Source of the DNA: Spirodela intermedia
Lineage: Eukaryota; Streptophyta; Magnoliopsida; Alismatales; Araceae
Assembly (NCBI GenBank): GCA_902729315.2
Contig: LR746269.1
Coordinates: 9,150,231-9,214,230, forward strand
Length of the DNA stretch: 64,000 nt
Direction: 5' to 3'
The position numbers were made by a program, and so were the translations under genes. Shown one piece after another: positions 11,817 to 24,187 of this stretch (positions within the stretch are counted from its first letter, which is position 1; every line of letters begins with the position of its first letter). The notes beneath the pieces were generated by a model that was not told the DNA's origin, searched no databases, and worked only from the letters and a program-made list of their open reading frames with translations.

Positions 11817-12854
11817 GGGATTAGTTTTGACTGGCGGATGATGCCGAAAATTAATTAATGCTGTGGGTCCCATGTCGCGTGATTCACGTGCGGGGTGAGT
11901 GAGTACGCGATGGGTCAACCTGAGGGCTTCTGGCGGTGGTGAATGAAGAAAGGACCCGTCTTCCCTAGCCTTCCCATACCCTCACTTATTCCTTCGTTAG
12001 TCATCTCTCTCTCTCTCTCTCTCTCTACCACGGACATTCAGTACAAAAATACCCCCCTTCTTACCCTTATTCATTCCCATCATTTCATTGCTCTTTAGGC
12101 CCTTTACACGTGTTTCAGCTTTAATATCTCGGCGGGCCAGGCCCACTAATCCCCTACCCGGCCCGGGCCCGAAAGATAAAGGAGAGAGAGAGAGAGGGGG
12201 GGCAATCAACCAAGATCCGGGCTTTCTCATTGACTATACGAGCCCAACTCTACCCAATTGCATTTTATGAATCATTTAGAGATTTATTTTTTCAAATAAC
12301 GCAAGTAACGTGAGAGAGTATCTTGGGATTAAAAAGTCAAGCTTGCTGCTTCTTAAGGGAAGAGTTGTCGATCCGCCAAACTAGATCTGGTGGTTGACAC
12401 GTGGAATGGTAAATCAAATGAATTTAAGTTGACCAAGGTTGTTGACTTTTGGAGAATCGTCCAGTCAACCCCCCCCCCCCACTGGAGCAGCAACGTAACG
12501 GCTCGGATCTGCTGATTTTCGGATCCCATCGGGCGTGCCCAATCTGATTATCCGTCTCGAATCATTACAAGCAATCATATGAAATAATCCCACATTTTGC
12601 CGAACACTTGGCGTACAAAATTATGCCTCCCCCCCCTTCCGCCGTCCACCCTGCATCAATATTCCAACCTAACCGCCCCCCTCTCTCTCTCTATGTCATA
12701 TACAAGTAATCGCTGTCGGCGGAATTATCGGGGCCGTCGCTGGATTTCGCCGGAGGAAAGGGGGGATTTTTTTTTTCGGGGTCGATTCGGGAGGGGGAGG
12801 GAGGGGAAGCGGCATCTGGTGAGAAGGGGAAGCCGTAAGACCGTGGGATTGGTC

Positions 12855-12861
12855 TATAAAT
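12855..12861 (+). promoter_or_regulatory. Probable TATA box of ATG11
   Basis: TATAAAT in an otherwise GC-rich stretch, about 455 bases before the ATG11 start codon. This fits a long GC-rich 5' leader. Position and sequence only; no transcript evidence. Confidence 0.45.
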
Positions 12862-13314
12862 TATATCGGATAATCGGGAGGGGAGCCGAAGAAGACGCCG
12901 CTTTGATTGCAGAAAGAACGCGGCTGTTTCATCCCCGGACTCAATCTTCTGCTCCTTCCGCGATGGCGGGGACGGAGGTGGGGTGAATCCGTGGGGGAAG
13001 GGTTATCTTCGCCTTGAGGGGTTTTCTTGGTGCCCAAGAAAGAAGAAGATCAATCTCAATCGTTCTGGCAGAGGGGTCCCCCCCACATCGAGGGATTTCT
13101 TCTCTCGCAGGGTTCTCTCTATCCCTTCCGTAACCCTCCGCTGCCATCGTCTTCCTCCTCCGATTGGGGCTCCTAGGTCGGATTATCGTCGAGTGTTCTT
13201 CATTGGGTCGGCCGATGATCGAGCCCCGTACTGATCTTCGATGAATCGAGAGAAGAGGATTTGGGGATTCTCGCCGGCGGGTCTTGGGTTATTGTAGCTT
13301 GCCCCGGTGAGGGG

Positions 13315-16300
13315 ATGGCCTCGTCGGAGATCAGCGAGGATTTCGTCCCCGGGAGGAAGCTCCTCGTCCATGTGGCGGAGAATGGCCACAGCTTCGAGTT
13401 CGACTGCGACGAGTCGACTCCGGTGGAGATGGTGCAGAGGACCATCGAGAAGCTTTGTGGGCTCCCCCCCGGAGACCAGTTCCTCCTCTGCCTGGACAGG
13501 AAGCTCGAGCCCCATCGCCCTCTCTCCTTCTACAAGCTCCCCCAGGACGATCGGGAGGTCTTCCTCTATAACCGCCCCCGTCTCCACGCCGATGCTCAGC
13601 CACCGCCGGCAGAGACCTTCGACCTGCCGCCGCCGGCGGATCCGCCACCGCCGCCCTCCGCCGCGAGGGATCCCCATCCCCTCGACGACGCCCCAGACCC
13701 CGCCCTCAAGGCCCTTCCCTCCTACGAGCGCCAGTTCAGGTTCCACTTCCATCGCGGGCAGGTCATCTTCAACCTCTCGCAGACCAAGTTCGATGCCTGC
13801 CAGAGATTGCTGCTGGAGCAGTGGGTTCAACAGAGAGCTATGGAGACGGCGAGAGGAAGCATGGATCAGGGTTACAGGGTGGTGCAGCAGTCCTTCTCCG
13901 AGTTCGTCAAGCTCTACTCCCAGCAGCACCGCCACCATTCCGAGCTTCTGCAGAATTTCGCCAGCAACATTGAGAGATTGAGATCCTGCAGGCTCCACCC
14001 GGCTCTACAGACAGAGAGCAGGAAGTGCCTGCTCGACTTCGTCAAGGAGGATCATCTGAGGAAGCTCGCGGAGAACTGCGCTCATTCCCACCGCCAGTTC
14101 GAGGTCAAGGTCTCCCAGTTCAAGTCGGCCTTCGGGGAGCTCAAGAGGCGGGTGGAGGATCTCGGCCTCGGCAGGGCTTCCGCTTCCCTCAAGGATCTGG
14201 ACGTCGCCATTAAAGACCATCAGAAGTATCTCGCCGAGCAGAAGAGCATAATGCAGTCCCTCAGGTCGGTCCCTCGTCTCTCTCTCTTCTGGGCTCTGGA
14301 GTCTTCCTCGTATCGAGATATTCTACTGATCTCCATCTCCTCCGCGCCAATAGTTCTTAGCTTGCGATCTTCTTACGTTGACAATCGGTTCTTAGAAAGC
14401 ATGTGGGCGTGAGTTCCGCTGAAATCTCAGAGGAATGCTTGGCAGGATGTTTGTTCTTCATGCCGGATTGAAATCTCCGTTATCCTGTGATTGTCCATGA
14501 AAATAGAAGCCCAGAATGGAAAAGATCTAGCTCTGACCATGGAAATACCCTCGACGTCGGATAATTACCGCCCGTATCAGCCTTAGAAAAGAAAAAAGTC
14601 AACTTTTTTGTCGTGAGATTTTATGTCTGCGAGGTTTTAGCATGGACTGAATATCTCACAATCTGTTTTATCACGTGGGTTCTGTTCTATCTTCTCGGCA
14701 GCAAAGACGTCAACACTGTGAAGAAATTGGTGGACGACTGCTTGAGCCGCCAGATCTCCTCCTCGCTCCGCCCCCACGACGCCGTCTCTGCTCTCGGGCC
14801 GATGTACGACGTCCATGAGAAGAACAACCTCCCGAAGATGCGGGCCTGTGACGACGCCATCGGCGAGCTGCTAAATCTCTGCAAGGCCAAGAAGAACGAC
14901 ATGAACCTGTTCGTTCACAGCTTCATGCAGAAGGTGGTGCAAGTTCAATCGGTCATCCGAGACATCCGCCTCCAATTCCCCGCATTCATGGAGGCCATGG
15001 ACCGCCAAGACGACGTCTTTGCCGACCTCAGCGTGGCGCGGGGGATTGCTCCAGCTTACCGGGCCTGCCTTGCAGAGGTGATCAGGAGGAAGTCCTCGAT
15101 GAAGCTCTACATGGGCAAGGCGGGAGAGTATGCAGAGAGGCTGGCTAGAGAGAGAGAGCTCGAGATTGGCCGCAGGAGCGAGTTCCTTCGTGCTCAGGGC
15201 CGCTTCATCCCCAGGGACATACTGGCCACAATGGGCCTCTTTGACAATCCGAAGCCGTGTGATGTGAACGTGGCCCCGTTTGACACCAACTTGCTGGAGA
15301 TTGACTTTGCGGAGCTCAACCGGTATGCGCCGGAGCACCTGGCGGCGCCACTGGCGAGGAAGGGCTCTAGCTTGTCAGAAATGGAGGGGAATGCTGATGC
15401 GTTGACCGAGACTGGTGAGGAGTCTGTTCATATCTCCGGAACGGGGAAGTTGGAGGTGGAGAATGCTCAGCTCAGGGCCGACCTTGCATCAGCCATTGCT
15501 CGCATCTGCTCGCTGAGCCAGGAGCTCGGAGATGACCCACTGGATGACAGTAAAGTCGGCGGCTTTTTGAAGGACGCGGCGGAGAAGACGGCCGAAGCCC
15601 TGCGTCTTAAGGATGAGTACAGCAATCATCTTCAGTCCATGTTGAAGATGAAGGAATTGCAGTGCTCCTCATATGAAAAACGCATTCAGGAGCTGGAGCA
15701 GAGGTTGTCCGATCACTACCTGCAGGCTCAGAGGGCTCCAGCGGGCAAGGACGCGTCTTCCGGGTCTGCTCATCGGGAGCTGAAGGTTGATGATGACTGC
15801 AAATCTGGGGTGTCCGGAGATGGCGAAGTCCACATGCCGTATACTGCGGAGACCTCGACTGAGGCCATGGAGGAGGCTTCTTCTGCATCGGCATCTGCAG
15901 AATCCAAGCTCAAGGAGCATTTCACAGAGCAATCGGGCAAGCCCCGGGAGGGAGCCGATGAGAACATGGTTGACTTCCCGGGAGAATTGATTCCTCCAGT
16001 GCTTGATCCGGGGAAGAATCTCGTGGATGCATCCATGGTGGAGCAACCCCGGGAGGAGAACACGGGTTGTGAAAAGAACGGTGGGCCAAAGATGGAAGCG
16101 GGCAATTCGCTGTTGTCGCTCGACAACTCGATGAACGGTGGTGGCGGAGGCCCTGATGAACCTCCAAGGGCGTTGACCTCCAGCGGCAGTGGCAGCAGCA
16201 GATCCGCCTTGATGTCAAAAAGTGGGGACATGTTCGTGTCGGAGCTGCAGAGCGCCCTTGCGGAGAGATCAAGCCGGTGTGACGACATCGAGTCTCAGCT

Positions 16301-17557
16301 CAAGACGGCCGTGGATGAGATCCTCTCTCTCCAGCAGGATCTTGAGGTCAGCCGGAAGCTTTTGGAAGAATCCCAGGTAAATTTTAGTTTCTCTCTCTAA
16401 ACCCTTCTCCATTCATCTCCCTTGGATGGCATCAACTTCCTAAAAAAGCTTCCTTTTTCTTCTTTGGGTTTTTTCTTGACCGAACAGATGAACTGTGCCC
16501 ACCTGGAGAACTGCTTACACGAAGCAAGGCAGGAAGCGCAGACTAATCTGTGTGCCGCTGACCGAAGGGCCTCGGAATACAATGCCCTGCGTTCTTCTGC
16601 CGTAAAGCTGCGTGGCCTCTTCGAGCGGCTCCGGAGTTGTGTTGCCGCTTCCGGCGGCGTGGCTGGCTTTGTGGACTCGCTCCGGTCCCTCTCTCTCTCT
16701 CTAACCAGGTATTCACCCATCCATCCCGACCAGATTCTCTCTCTAACTTCTTTCTGCTTTAGTGATAGAGAATTTTAATTTTCTTGAAAAGTTTCTCTTT
16801 TTTTTTTCTCGTTGACCAAGTGAATTGATTTCTGGGGTGGTTTTTGTTCCCTTGCAGCTCTCCCAAGGAGGAGGAAGACGACGGCCTCGCGGAGTTCAGA
16901 GCATGCATCAGGGTTCTCGCCGATAAAGTCAACTTCTTATCTCGTCAACGCACCGAGCTCCTGGATCGCTGCTCAGTACTAGAGGCTACCGATGGAAAAC
17001 TCTCCAAGGAGGTGGAGGAGAAGAAGGAGCAGATCAAGAACTTGTATGCCAAGCTCCGCCTCGAGAAGCAGGTCAATTTGATTTCCTTCCTGGAAGATTC
17101 TCTCTCTCTCTCTCTCTCTCTCTCTTCCTGTTTTGAAAACCTGAAGCCGACGACTTTCTTCCTTACCGGGCAGGCGAGCAAGGAGAAGATCTCGTTCGGC
17201 CGGCTGGAAGTCCACGAGCTGGCGGCGTTCGTCCTCAACGCCGCCGGCCACTACGTGGCGGTCAACCGGAGCCACCCCAACTACTACCTCTCCACGGAAT
17301 CTGTGGCCCTGTTCGTCGATCATCTTCCGACAAGGCCCGCCTACATAACCGGCCAGATCGTGCACATCGAACGCCAGACAGTAAGGCCTGCCGCCGCCGC
17401 CGGCGGTGACCAGGCGGAACCCATCTCCGGGGGCGCCGCCGCCGCCGGGCGTCTGGTGGCGCCGCCGACGAACCCCTACGACCTTCCCGTGGGCTGTGAA
17501 TATTTCATCGTGACTGTGGCAATGCTTCCCGACGCCATCCGTCCCCTCACTTCCTGA
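13315..17557 (+). CDS. ATG11: Autophagy-related protein 11
   Basis: Five exons: 13315-14264, 14702-16376, 16488-16708, 16858-17071, 17174-17557. All introns are GT-AG and phases close exactly to 1147 codons plus stop, the usual plant ATG11 size. ATG11 is a cytosolic scaffold of the ATG1/ATG13 kinase complex, linking it to forming phagophores and acting in selective autophagy such as mitophagy. Visible parts: an N-terminal ubiquitin-like region (KLLVHVAENGHSFEFDCDES), a proline-rich linker near residue 100, an ATG17-like helical region (DPALKALPSYERQFRFHF onward), conserved SKDVNTVKKLVDDCLS and SSLRPHDAVSALGPMY blocks, coiled coils after residue 500, a Ser/Gly-rich linker and the C-terminal ATG11 domain (FGRLEVHELAAFVLNAAGHY, CEYFIVTVAMLPD). 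Exons are very GC-rich at third positions. A CT tract fills much of intron 4. Confidence 0.97.
17099..17124. repeat. (CT)n in ATG11 intron 4
   Basis: About twelve CT units in the short last intron (17072-17173), lying between donor and acceptor on the sense strand. Confidence 0.9.
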
Positions 17558-17604
17558 TCCCCCCACCCCCTTCCCCAAGAGAAATGAAGGAAGAAGAGGA
17601 AGAA

Positions 17605-17608
<4 letters not shown>

Positions 17609-17640
<32 letters not shown>
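17609..17640. repeat. (CT)n in ATG11 3' UTR
   Basis: About sixteen CT units starting 52 bases after the ATG11 stop codon. Confidence 0.9.
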
Positions 17641-17642
<2 letters not shown>

Positions 17643-18344
17643 CTCTGTGTACAGTCAGTCGAAGAAGAAGAAGAAGCAGGGATGTCCCCCATTTGTACAG
17701 CTGATGTTCCCGCATTTCCTTTTTTTATGTAAATAATCAGAAACTTTTGTCCCCTGATGCCATTTCTATATGAATATTATTATAATTATATATATATATA
17801 TATATATATCTCATGGCCTCTGGCTTATGTCATGTGGTTTATCCGGTATCTCGGATCGAGCCCGGGTCCGTTGTACCCACTCAGATCCAGTATCTGTGGT
17901 CTCCTCTCTCTTTCTAGCACGCTGTCCGCGTGTTGACGTTGACTTCCGTCATAAGAAAGTACCTGTTGATAACTGATATTGGCCATTTATTTTTTTATAA
18001 AATTTAATTTTAGAACCCTCTTTTTAATTCGACCCCACTGTATTATGTAATTGTGTTTCTACTCGCAATTTGAGAATTTAGAATGTAATCATTGGGTTTA
18101 TAGTTAATTAATTTATTAGGTTAAAAAGGTATAGGAGCAATTTTAGCTTGGTGATTGGATATTTGTGAGATGTGAATTATTTTAGGTGTCTGGAAATAAT
18201 AATGTTTATTATTCTTGTTATCATCACCCCCACCATCTGGAATCAACCTCTCCTCCAGATCCTCGTGTGTACAGATGGAGAGACGTGGAGGAGGGAGGAG
18301 GCGGGAGAGCTCCATTGCGTAGCAGCTGGCCGTCTCCGGCCGCC
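17641..18344. other. ATG11 3' end and HDR1-like upstream region
   Basis: Holds a (TA)n run at 17789-17809 and AT-rich DNA, then the GC-rich 5' leader of the next gene. No separate gene seen. Confidence 0.6.
17789..17809. repeat. (TA)n microsatellite
   Basis: About ten TA units downstream of ATG11. Confidence 0.9.
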
Positions 18345-19343
18345 ATGGAGGCGGCGGCGAGGAAGAAGGGAGGTGGCGGTGGCGGACTGATGGAAGGCTT
18401 CTCACCGGTCTCTCCCCCGCGGATCTTCTGGAACTCCCGCAAGAGATCTGGTACGGTTTCCTCTGATCTGGTCCGTATCGTGAGCTTCGATGGCGAATCC
18501 GGCGGGTGGAGGGGCCTGGAAGGCGGCGTCCCCCTAGGTTTCCCCCAGATTCCTCCCTCCGTTCTCCTTCCGCTTGGCGGTGGCGTCTGAATTACTCAAC
18601 CACCATCTCCGACTCAATCTAGGGAGTCTCGATCTTCTTCCCTCGTGATGTCTCTGCTTCCTCTTCTTCGCTGATTGTTTTTCTGGTAGCCAATGGGCGG
18701 AGCTTGGAGAAGGCAATGGAGGAGGAGGATAACACCACGGGAAGCAGCAGTAGCGGCAGCAGCGGCAAGTCCAAGGAATCCTCCGTGGTAACGGACGAGG
18801 GCGGCGCCGCCGCCATGGCTACCGACGATGCGGCGGCGGAGAACCCGACCCCCCTGCTCTCCGACCGCCGCAGAGCTCTCTTCGAGCCGCTGGCGCCGAC
18901 GAACGGCCGGATCTCGAACGAGGACCTCCTGCCGCCGCCGGACTTCGACGCCGTGACCTACCCCAAGGGCTGGGTGGTGGGGAAGAAGAGGAAGCTCGTG
19001 AACGTGGACGTCGTGGAAAGCATGCGCAGGATCGCCGTCCAGGAGATGAACAGGAAGGTGAGGAAGCTTCTCCTCTAAAAGCTCTAGGGTTCCTTCCGCC
19101 CGTCCTCTCTCTCCCTCTGCAACGCCGACTTCCTGGCCTCTTCAGGACCGGGAGATCGACGGCCTGAACGAGCAGCTTGAAGAAGACTCCCGCTGCCTGG
19201 AGCACCTCCAGATTCAGCTGCTGGAGGAGCGGACGAAGCGGGCGGACGTGGAGAGGGAGAACGCCATGCTCCATAACCAGATCTCCATGCTCATGAGCAT
19301 GCTCGAGCCGGAGGACGCTGATTCCCCACCGGAGAACTCCTGA
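18345..19343 (+). CDS. HDR1: HEADING DATE REPRESSOR 1-like nuclear protein
   Basis: Three exons: 18345-18450, 18690-19057, 19146-19343, phases consistent, 223 aa. Matches the plant family that includes rice HDR1, a nuclear flowering repressor reported to interact with the SnRK1-type kinase OsK4. Visible blocks: [18 protein letters not shown] near the N-terminus, a Ser/Ala-rich acidic linker, [27 protein letters not shown], the basic GKKRKLV nuclear-localisation-like patch, then [20 protein letters not shown] leading into a C-terminal coiled coil ([20 protein letters not shown] and [10 protein letters not shown]). Rice-type proteins start at MDGF or MEGF, so the in-frame ATG at 18390 is an alternative start giving 208 aa. 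The function here is inferred only from family membership. Confidence 0.88.
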
Positions 19344-19929
19344 TCCCGCCGCCGAACTCAGGCTTCTGGATTGCGCCGTCTTTTTTCTCTTTTTTTTGTC
19401 CTATTATTTTCGATGTGTATAGATAAATTCATGGAATTTGTGTTCTACAGGCAAGCCCCATCGCTGATGAAGGGTGTAAAGAATCGATGAATGTTTTATA
19501 GATATTCTGTGCAAGAAAAGTTTCTATATCATGTATGCGTTGACTTTTGAGGGAACTGCCCCGTCTCACGTGGACAATTATACGAATATATGACCAGCTA
19601 TTTATAATATGCACTTAAATATATATACATTAAAACTATCATAGAATCAATAGTCAACGATCCGCACCTGACTGGACACCCACATTTACTCAACTAGACA
19701 TTTATCCTTCATCGACCGTCATAAAACAGGTGCATTGACAGGGGGAAGAACAAGGTACGCAGCTGCCCTCTGGTCAAGGCATTGGATGATCCGTAGAACT
19801 GTGTACAATGTTCCTATGGAATATGGTCTGACTGGGATCATACAAGAAAAGTCAACGGGCGTGAGTAACATGAATGAATGAATCAGATGCCAAATATTTG
19901 GAAACCATGCGAGGTAAGTTTGGCAGATC
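19344..19929. other. Convergent 3' intergenic region
   Basis: Lies between the stop codons of HDR1-like (plus) and NOL9 (minus). It holds their 3' UTRs; nothing else seen. Confidence 0.65.
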
Positions 19930-22900
19930 TTAGGAACTCATCCCCGAGGGGTCCAGCTTGTTCAAGACGTTTGTGGACATGTAGGGGCACATGCATCCTC
20001 TCACCTGGTGGTCAACGCACACAGAAATGGGAAGAAACCAGAACCAAATTAATCACCATGAGCCGCACCCTCATCACATTAATAATGGAAAAAGTCAAAG
20101 TCTATCAAAATATGAAAAACAGTAGGATCCCGAAACTAACGGTCAGATGATGATGGGTGAGATTTAATAAGGCAGGGAGCAAGATTTGACTACCTGCAGC
20201 AGGCAAGTGGGGATTCTGATGAGCCCCTGTAGCAGAAGATCGACCTTCTCCAGATGGCAAAGAGGGACAGGCGTGATCACATAGAGCAGATCCTTCACAA
20301 GGTCAACGCCTCGAACGATCCCTGAATGACCAACATTAGAGGGATGAAATCATACAAAATCTGGTGCTGTGATTGACCAAAAACGAAGGATGCCCAATGC
20401 CCTGAATATCATGACGAGAATATCTTAGAGAAACCCTCTAAGACCTTGCCAAAAGTCAACCCAGAGGAGGATAATCTTCTAGAACTGGATGCCCATATTG
20501 GGGGCTGCGAACAAATGGGATATAGCTCAGGGTACCAATGGACAAGGAAGAGCTGCTGCTGCTGTTCTTCAAACCCAGCTGAAACAGAGAACTCTATTCC
20601 TGGTGCTGCAGATTGCAACAATCTAGATTTTTTTTTTCCCTGATACAGGAATCCCATGACGGCACGGCGTGTGCACGCGATGGCACAGCAGAGGCACACG
20701 GCGGCAAGATACGGGCGCAGGGAGACATGGTATGGGGGCCAAGGGCAAGAGAGACAAATGATGTCACTAGTATGGCATCCTCCAATGATTAGATAGTTGT
20801 GGGATTAATCACCCCAAGGGCCCAGTCTCTATAGAAGGACCCAGACCTTCTGTATTCGGCACCTTGCAGTTATCAAGTTGACCTCTTTGGCCACACTGGA
20901 CGTATGGACTGGTGCACTCAGTGCCAAACAAAGATCGTGCGAAGTGGCCTAGACGGGTTTCAGATATGAGAAGAAAGCTTACCGAGTCCCACACACCAAG
21001 GCAAGTGATTTCTGGAGCCTGTAGGTTCTGAAGAACTGACAGCCAAACCAACGATTGTTGCATTTAAACTGTGGAAAATCTCGCTGCTTGGAACCTAATT
21101 TATGAGCCGAAAGATTAATAAAAATGATGAAAAGTACTGCTCCTCTTCATTCCCCATACGATCCAAACTTACATTGCAATGCAGATGAAGAACCTTAGTT
21201 CCTGAAATAGAAACTTCATACGGAGGAATGGAAGCCAAGGCATGGGCAAGCTCCTTGCGAGTAGAAATGTTCATGCCGATCGGGACGCATTGCTGAAAGT
21301 AGGCGATTATTCGGTTGTCTCTCAGAGTGAGGGCCTGCTTCTGAATTAGTACTCTGCAATGTTTTAATCACAAGCGATATTTTTTTAGAAAAAAAAAGAA
21401 AAAAAAAGAAAAAAAAAAAGCGACGTCAACAAGGGACTAAATTCCTACATGATCTTCAATCTTTTACTCTTACATGATTCAGATGACTGGAAAGTACAAA
21501 AAAAAAAAAGAGATATTTTATAGAAAAATAATGATTATGTCAGTATTCATTTTCTCCTTGATAATAAAATAACATCAACATATACAATCCTCCATGATTT
21601 AGTCATACATGATTTAGATAACTGATAATAGCTATGATTATAAAAAATTACCATTTTACAAGCAAAAATAAACTTTGCATCAATTTTCACAGGAGCAACA
21701 AGAACCAATTTCCTGTGTGAAACTAAAACACATCTTTCATAAAGAAGGATGAGGGGTGTGGGAATGGGAGAGAGAAAGAATAAATGCACAGTGAACTTAC
21801 GTTTGATTGAAAGAGTCAGTGCATGGAGCGAAGAGATCTATCAAGTTCACATTCTCCTCTAGGGTTCCATCTGACCAGAATGCACCATATGGTAGATTCT
21901 TATTCTCTGAAGTGGTGCGGATCTGGACAACGTGGGTGGGTTTCATATATTTGATCATATCAACCAACAGATCATAGCCAATGCCTGAGAAAAAAAAAAA
22001 ACTGGGATTAAATAAGTACCCACAGTTCTAAGTTGATGTCATAATATCATCAGATTCCATTCGCTCTACAGGCAGGAACAACTTCAAACTTTAAGCTTAA
22101 TTTAGAAAATTCAAGATGATAACATACCTTTCACCCACCCGGGTGTATTGATGACGAGCGGCGGCACAGACTTCCCAGATTTTTCAAGCTTTTTAAATCG
22201 ATGCTCCTTGTGGAAGTAGTCATATAGATGGAAAATACGATCTAAATAAGCTTTTGGATCCCTTTTTGAGGAAATGTCACCAAAGAAGTGGCACCTGAAA
22301 GAGAGAACTATTGTTACCACCATTGGGAAAATGAAACTGGTGATTGAGAGCATCGAAGATCATCACATCGGATAAAAGTTGCAAAAAAAAATGGTATGAT
22401 CAATCAAACAATTGTATAAACTAGAAGAGCAATGCCATTCACCCACTAGGGCAAATGCCCACTCTCAACTTGGTTATAATTACCAGTCAGAAACTCGATA
22501 AAAAAAAAAAGTTCAACTAGCAAAAAATTATGTTGCATGATTCTAGCTACGCCCAAGAACATCAGAAAGATTAACATGGGCAGTAACTTTGGGTACTAAT
22601 TAATGATGCAGTAATAGAAAATTTCCAAAAAAAGGGTGCTGGAACTCACCTCAGTGGTGTCTTGATGGAAACGACAGTCAAATCTGTGAATTGAAATGGA
22701 AACTAAAAGTCTCAGAAGAGAACAAAAGTACAGACTTGAGGAGAGTGGGGAAGGATTTGGAGAGAGAGAGAGAGAGAGAGAGATCAAATTGGTTGACTGA
22801 GCGGGAGAGAAGGTGCCTTTGCTCTGCTCGTGAAGAACATGGAGGGAGAGGCACCCAGGCGGTGTGAACTCCGGCTGGCCAACGTCCGTATCCAAATGAG

Positions 22901-23192
22901 CCACCTGAGTGTGTCTAAAATTTTTCTTCGACGATTAGGGAAGCATGAAGGAGAGGAAACCCTATGTTCCTATCGGCGGCAGAAAATTCAAGTACGGAGA
23001 GACAACGTGGGAAAAAGCCGCCCCTCACCTCTGGAGAAGCACGTTGACGAGATGGCGGGCGAAGGTGCTCTTGCCGGTGTTCTTAGGTCCGCAGATGAAG
23101 ATGATAGGTGGGTGCGACGGTGGCGAGGCAAAGGTTATCGACTCCGCCGCCTCCGACCACTGGCTAGGTATGTGGATTCCCTGATACGACAT
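19930..23192 (-). CDS. NOL9: Polynucleotide 5'-hydroxyl-kinase NOL9/GRC3
   Basis: Nine exons: 23192-23029, 22914-22817, 22683-22650, 22294-22128, 21984-21801, 21353-21173, 21094-20983, 20321-20194, 20004-19930; phases close to 380 aa. The family (Clp1/GRC3) phosphorylates RNA 5'-OH ends during ITS2 removal from pre-rRNA in the nucleolus. Visible: Walker A GPKNTGKST (residues 35-43), the LDTDVGQPEFTPPG block, FFGDISSKRDP, INTPGWVKGIGYDLL, a conserved HVVQIRT strand, and C-terminal SLNATIVGLAV, GLGIVRGVDL and LQGLIRIPTCLLQ. The protein is the short plant form without the long N-terminal extension of animal NOL9. Intron 2 appears to start with GC (AAAG|GCACCT) instead of GT; only this junction keeps the conserved K-D-L-T frame. 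A (GA)n tract lies in the same intron. Confidence 0.93.
22760..22783. repeat. (GA)n in NOL9 intron 2
   Basis: About twelve units, CT in the sense strand, just downstream of the unusual GC donor. Confidence 0.9.
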
Positions 23193-24187
23193 GGCAGGAG
23201 CAACCCAAGGAGGAGAAAGGGAGATGGAAACAACGGCGATTTCGCCGCAGCACTCAGTCCCCCGCAACAATGACGGGGAGGAAGTGGCGGTGGCGATGCT
23301 GTGCCTCGCTGGGTGAGGGGAGAACAGGGGAGAAGAAGGGGGTTGGGTCTTAGGCGACTGTTATAGACTAATCTCCCATAAACTGTGAAAATAACATCAG
23401 CTTCTGGACTGGATTACTCCGGATAAATTATACCAATAAAATATCAAATAAAAACTATATAAAAGAGATCAACAGATTGCAGTATTTCTTGGCCCCAAAT
23501 TTTAATTATTCATTGAATATTATTTTTAAACTATTGATACAATAATTATTGCGTGTGCCCATATGGGCATCAGATTTCTTAAGATCTTGATTATTTTGAA
23601 TAAAAAAATTCATAATTCCGCTTATAAAAAAGCCCATCTTGTGAGAGCCCAGATACCAATTCTTAATTGACAGGTCAATCCAGAAGTCAACCGTCTTTTT
23701 TTTTCCATATCTACGCATCTTGATGGATCCCCAAGAAGAAAAAACTCCCTCCTTGTGAGAGAGGACTCAAGCTTCATGACGGCCTAACCCAGAAGACGGG
23801 TCAACGTTTTTCTCAAAGTCAAAGTAGGGCATGGGCCCTGTAGAAGATGTAGGCTTGGGCCAGGCCCGTTGAAAATTATGAGTCAGGGCATTTTAAAGTA
23901 AAACTTATGAGCTCATAATTACACGGAAAGATGAACAGTGATCACATCTCCCTTGACATACATTGGAAGAGTACAAAAAATTAATAAATAAATAATTGCA
24001 ATACTCGTCCGAAGATTCTGGTGCTCGAGTCCAGACAGGGGTTGACCTCACACTGCACTAGAAATCAGAGAGCTCCAGATTACACTCAGAAAGAGCAGCT
24101 AAAGAAAAGCAGGAGAGAGAGAGAGAGAGAGAGAGATTACCTTTCTTTGTACAGGGCACAAAACAAAGCAAGAAGAGAACAGGTATT
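23193..24187. other. NOL9 promoter and RAD21 3' region
   Basis: AT-rich 1-kb spacer between two minus-strand genes, with a (GA)n tract at 24115-24136 in the probable RAD21 3' UTR. No other gene seen. Confidence 0.6.
24115..24136. repeat. (GA)n 3' of RAD21
   Basis: About eleven GA units about 50 bases after the RAD21 stop codon; CT in the sense strand. Confidence 0.9.

Larger units (their letters stand above)
8184..12850. other. Intergenic, AT-rich with repeat-like DNA, no gene recognised
   Basis: No exon-like homology found on either strand. Around 10,830-11,000 there is a segment (CAGCAAGTTCGGGGTCGATC) resembling a dispersed repeat common in plant intergenic DNA, but no ends can be set. 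A perfect 12-bp inverted repeat lies at 9062-9091 and GA/CT tracts at 11770-11811, 12004-12027 and 12182-12197. The right end, above about 12,600, is the GC-rich ATG11 promoter. Confidence 0.55.

Noticed and set aside
13183-13998. 271-codon minus-strand ORF
   Set aside because: Shadow of ATG11 exon 1, caused by high GC content; no family resemblance.
22830-23273. 147-codon plus-strand ORF
   Set aside because: Antisense to NOL9 exons 1 and 2.
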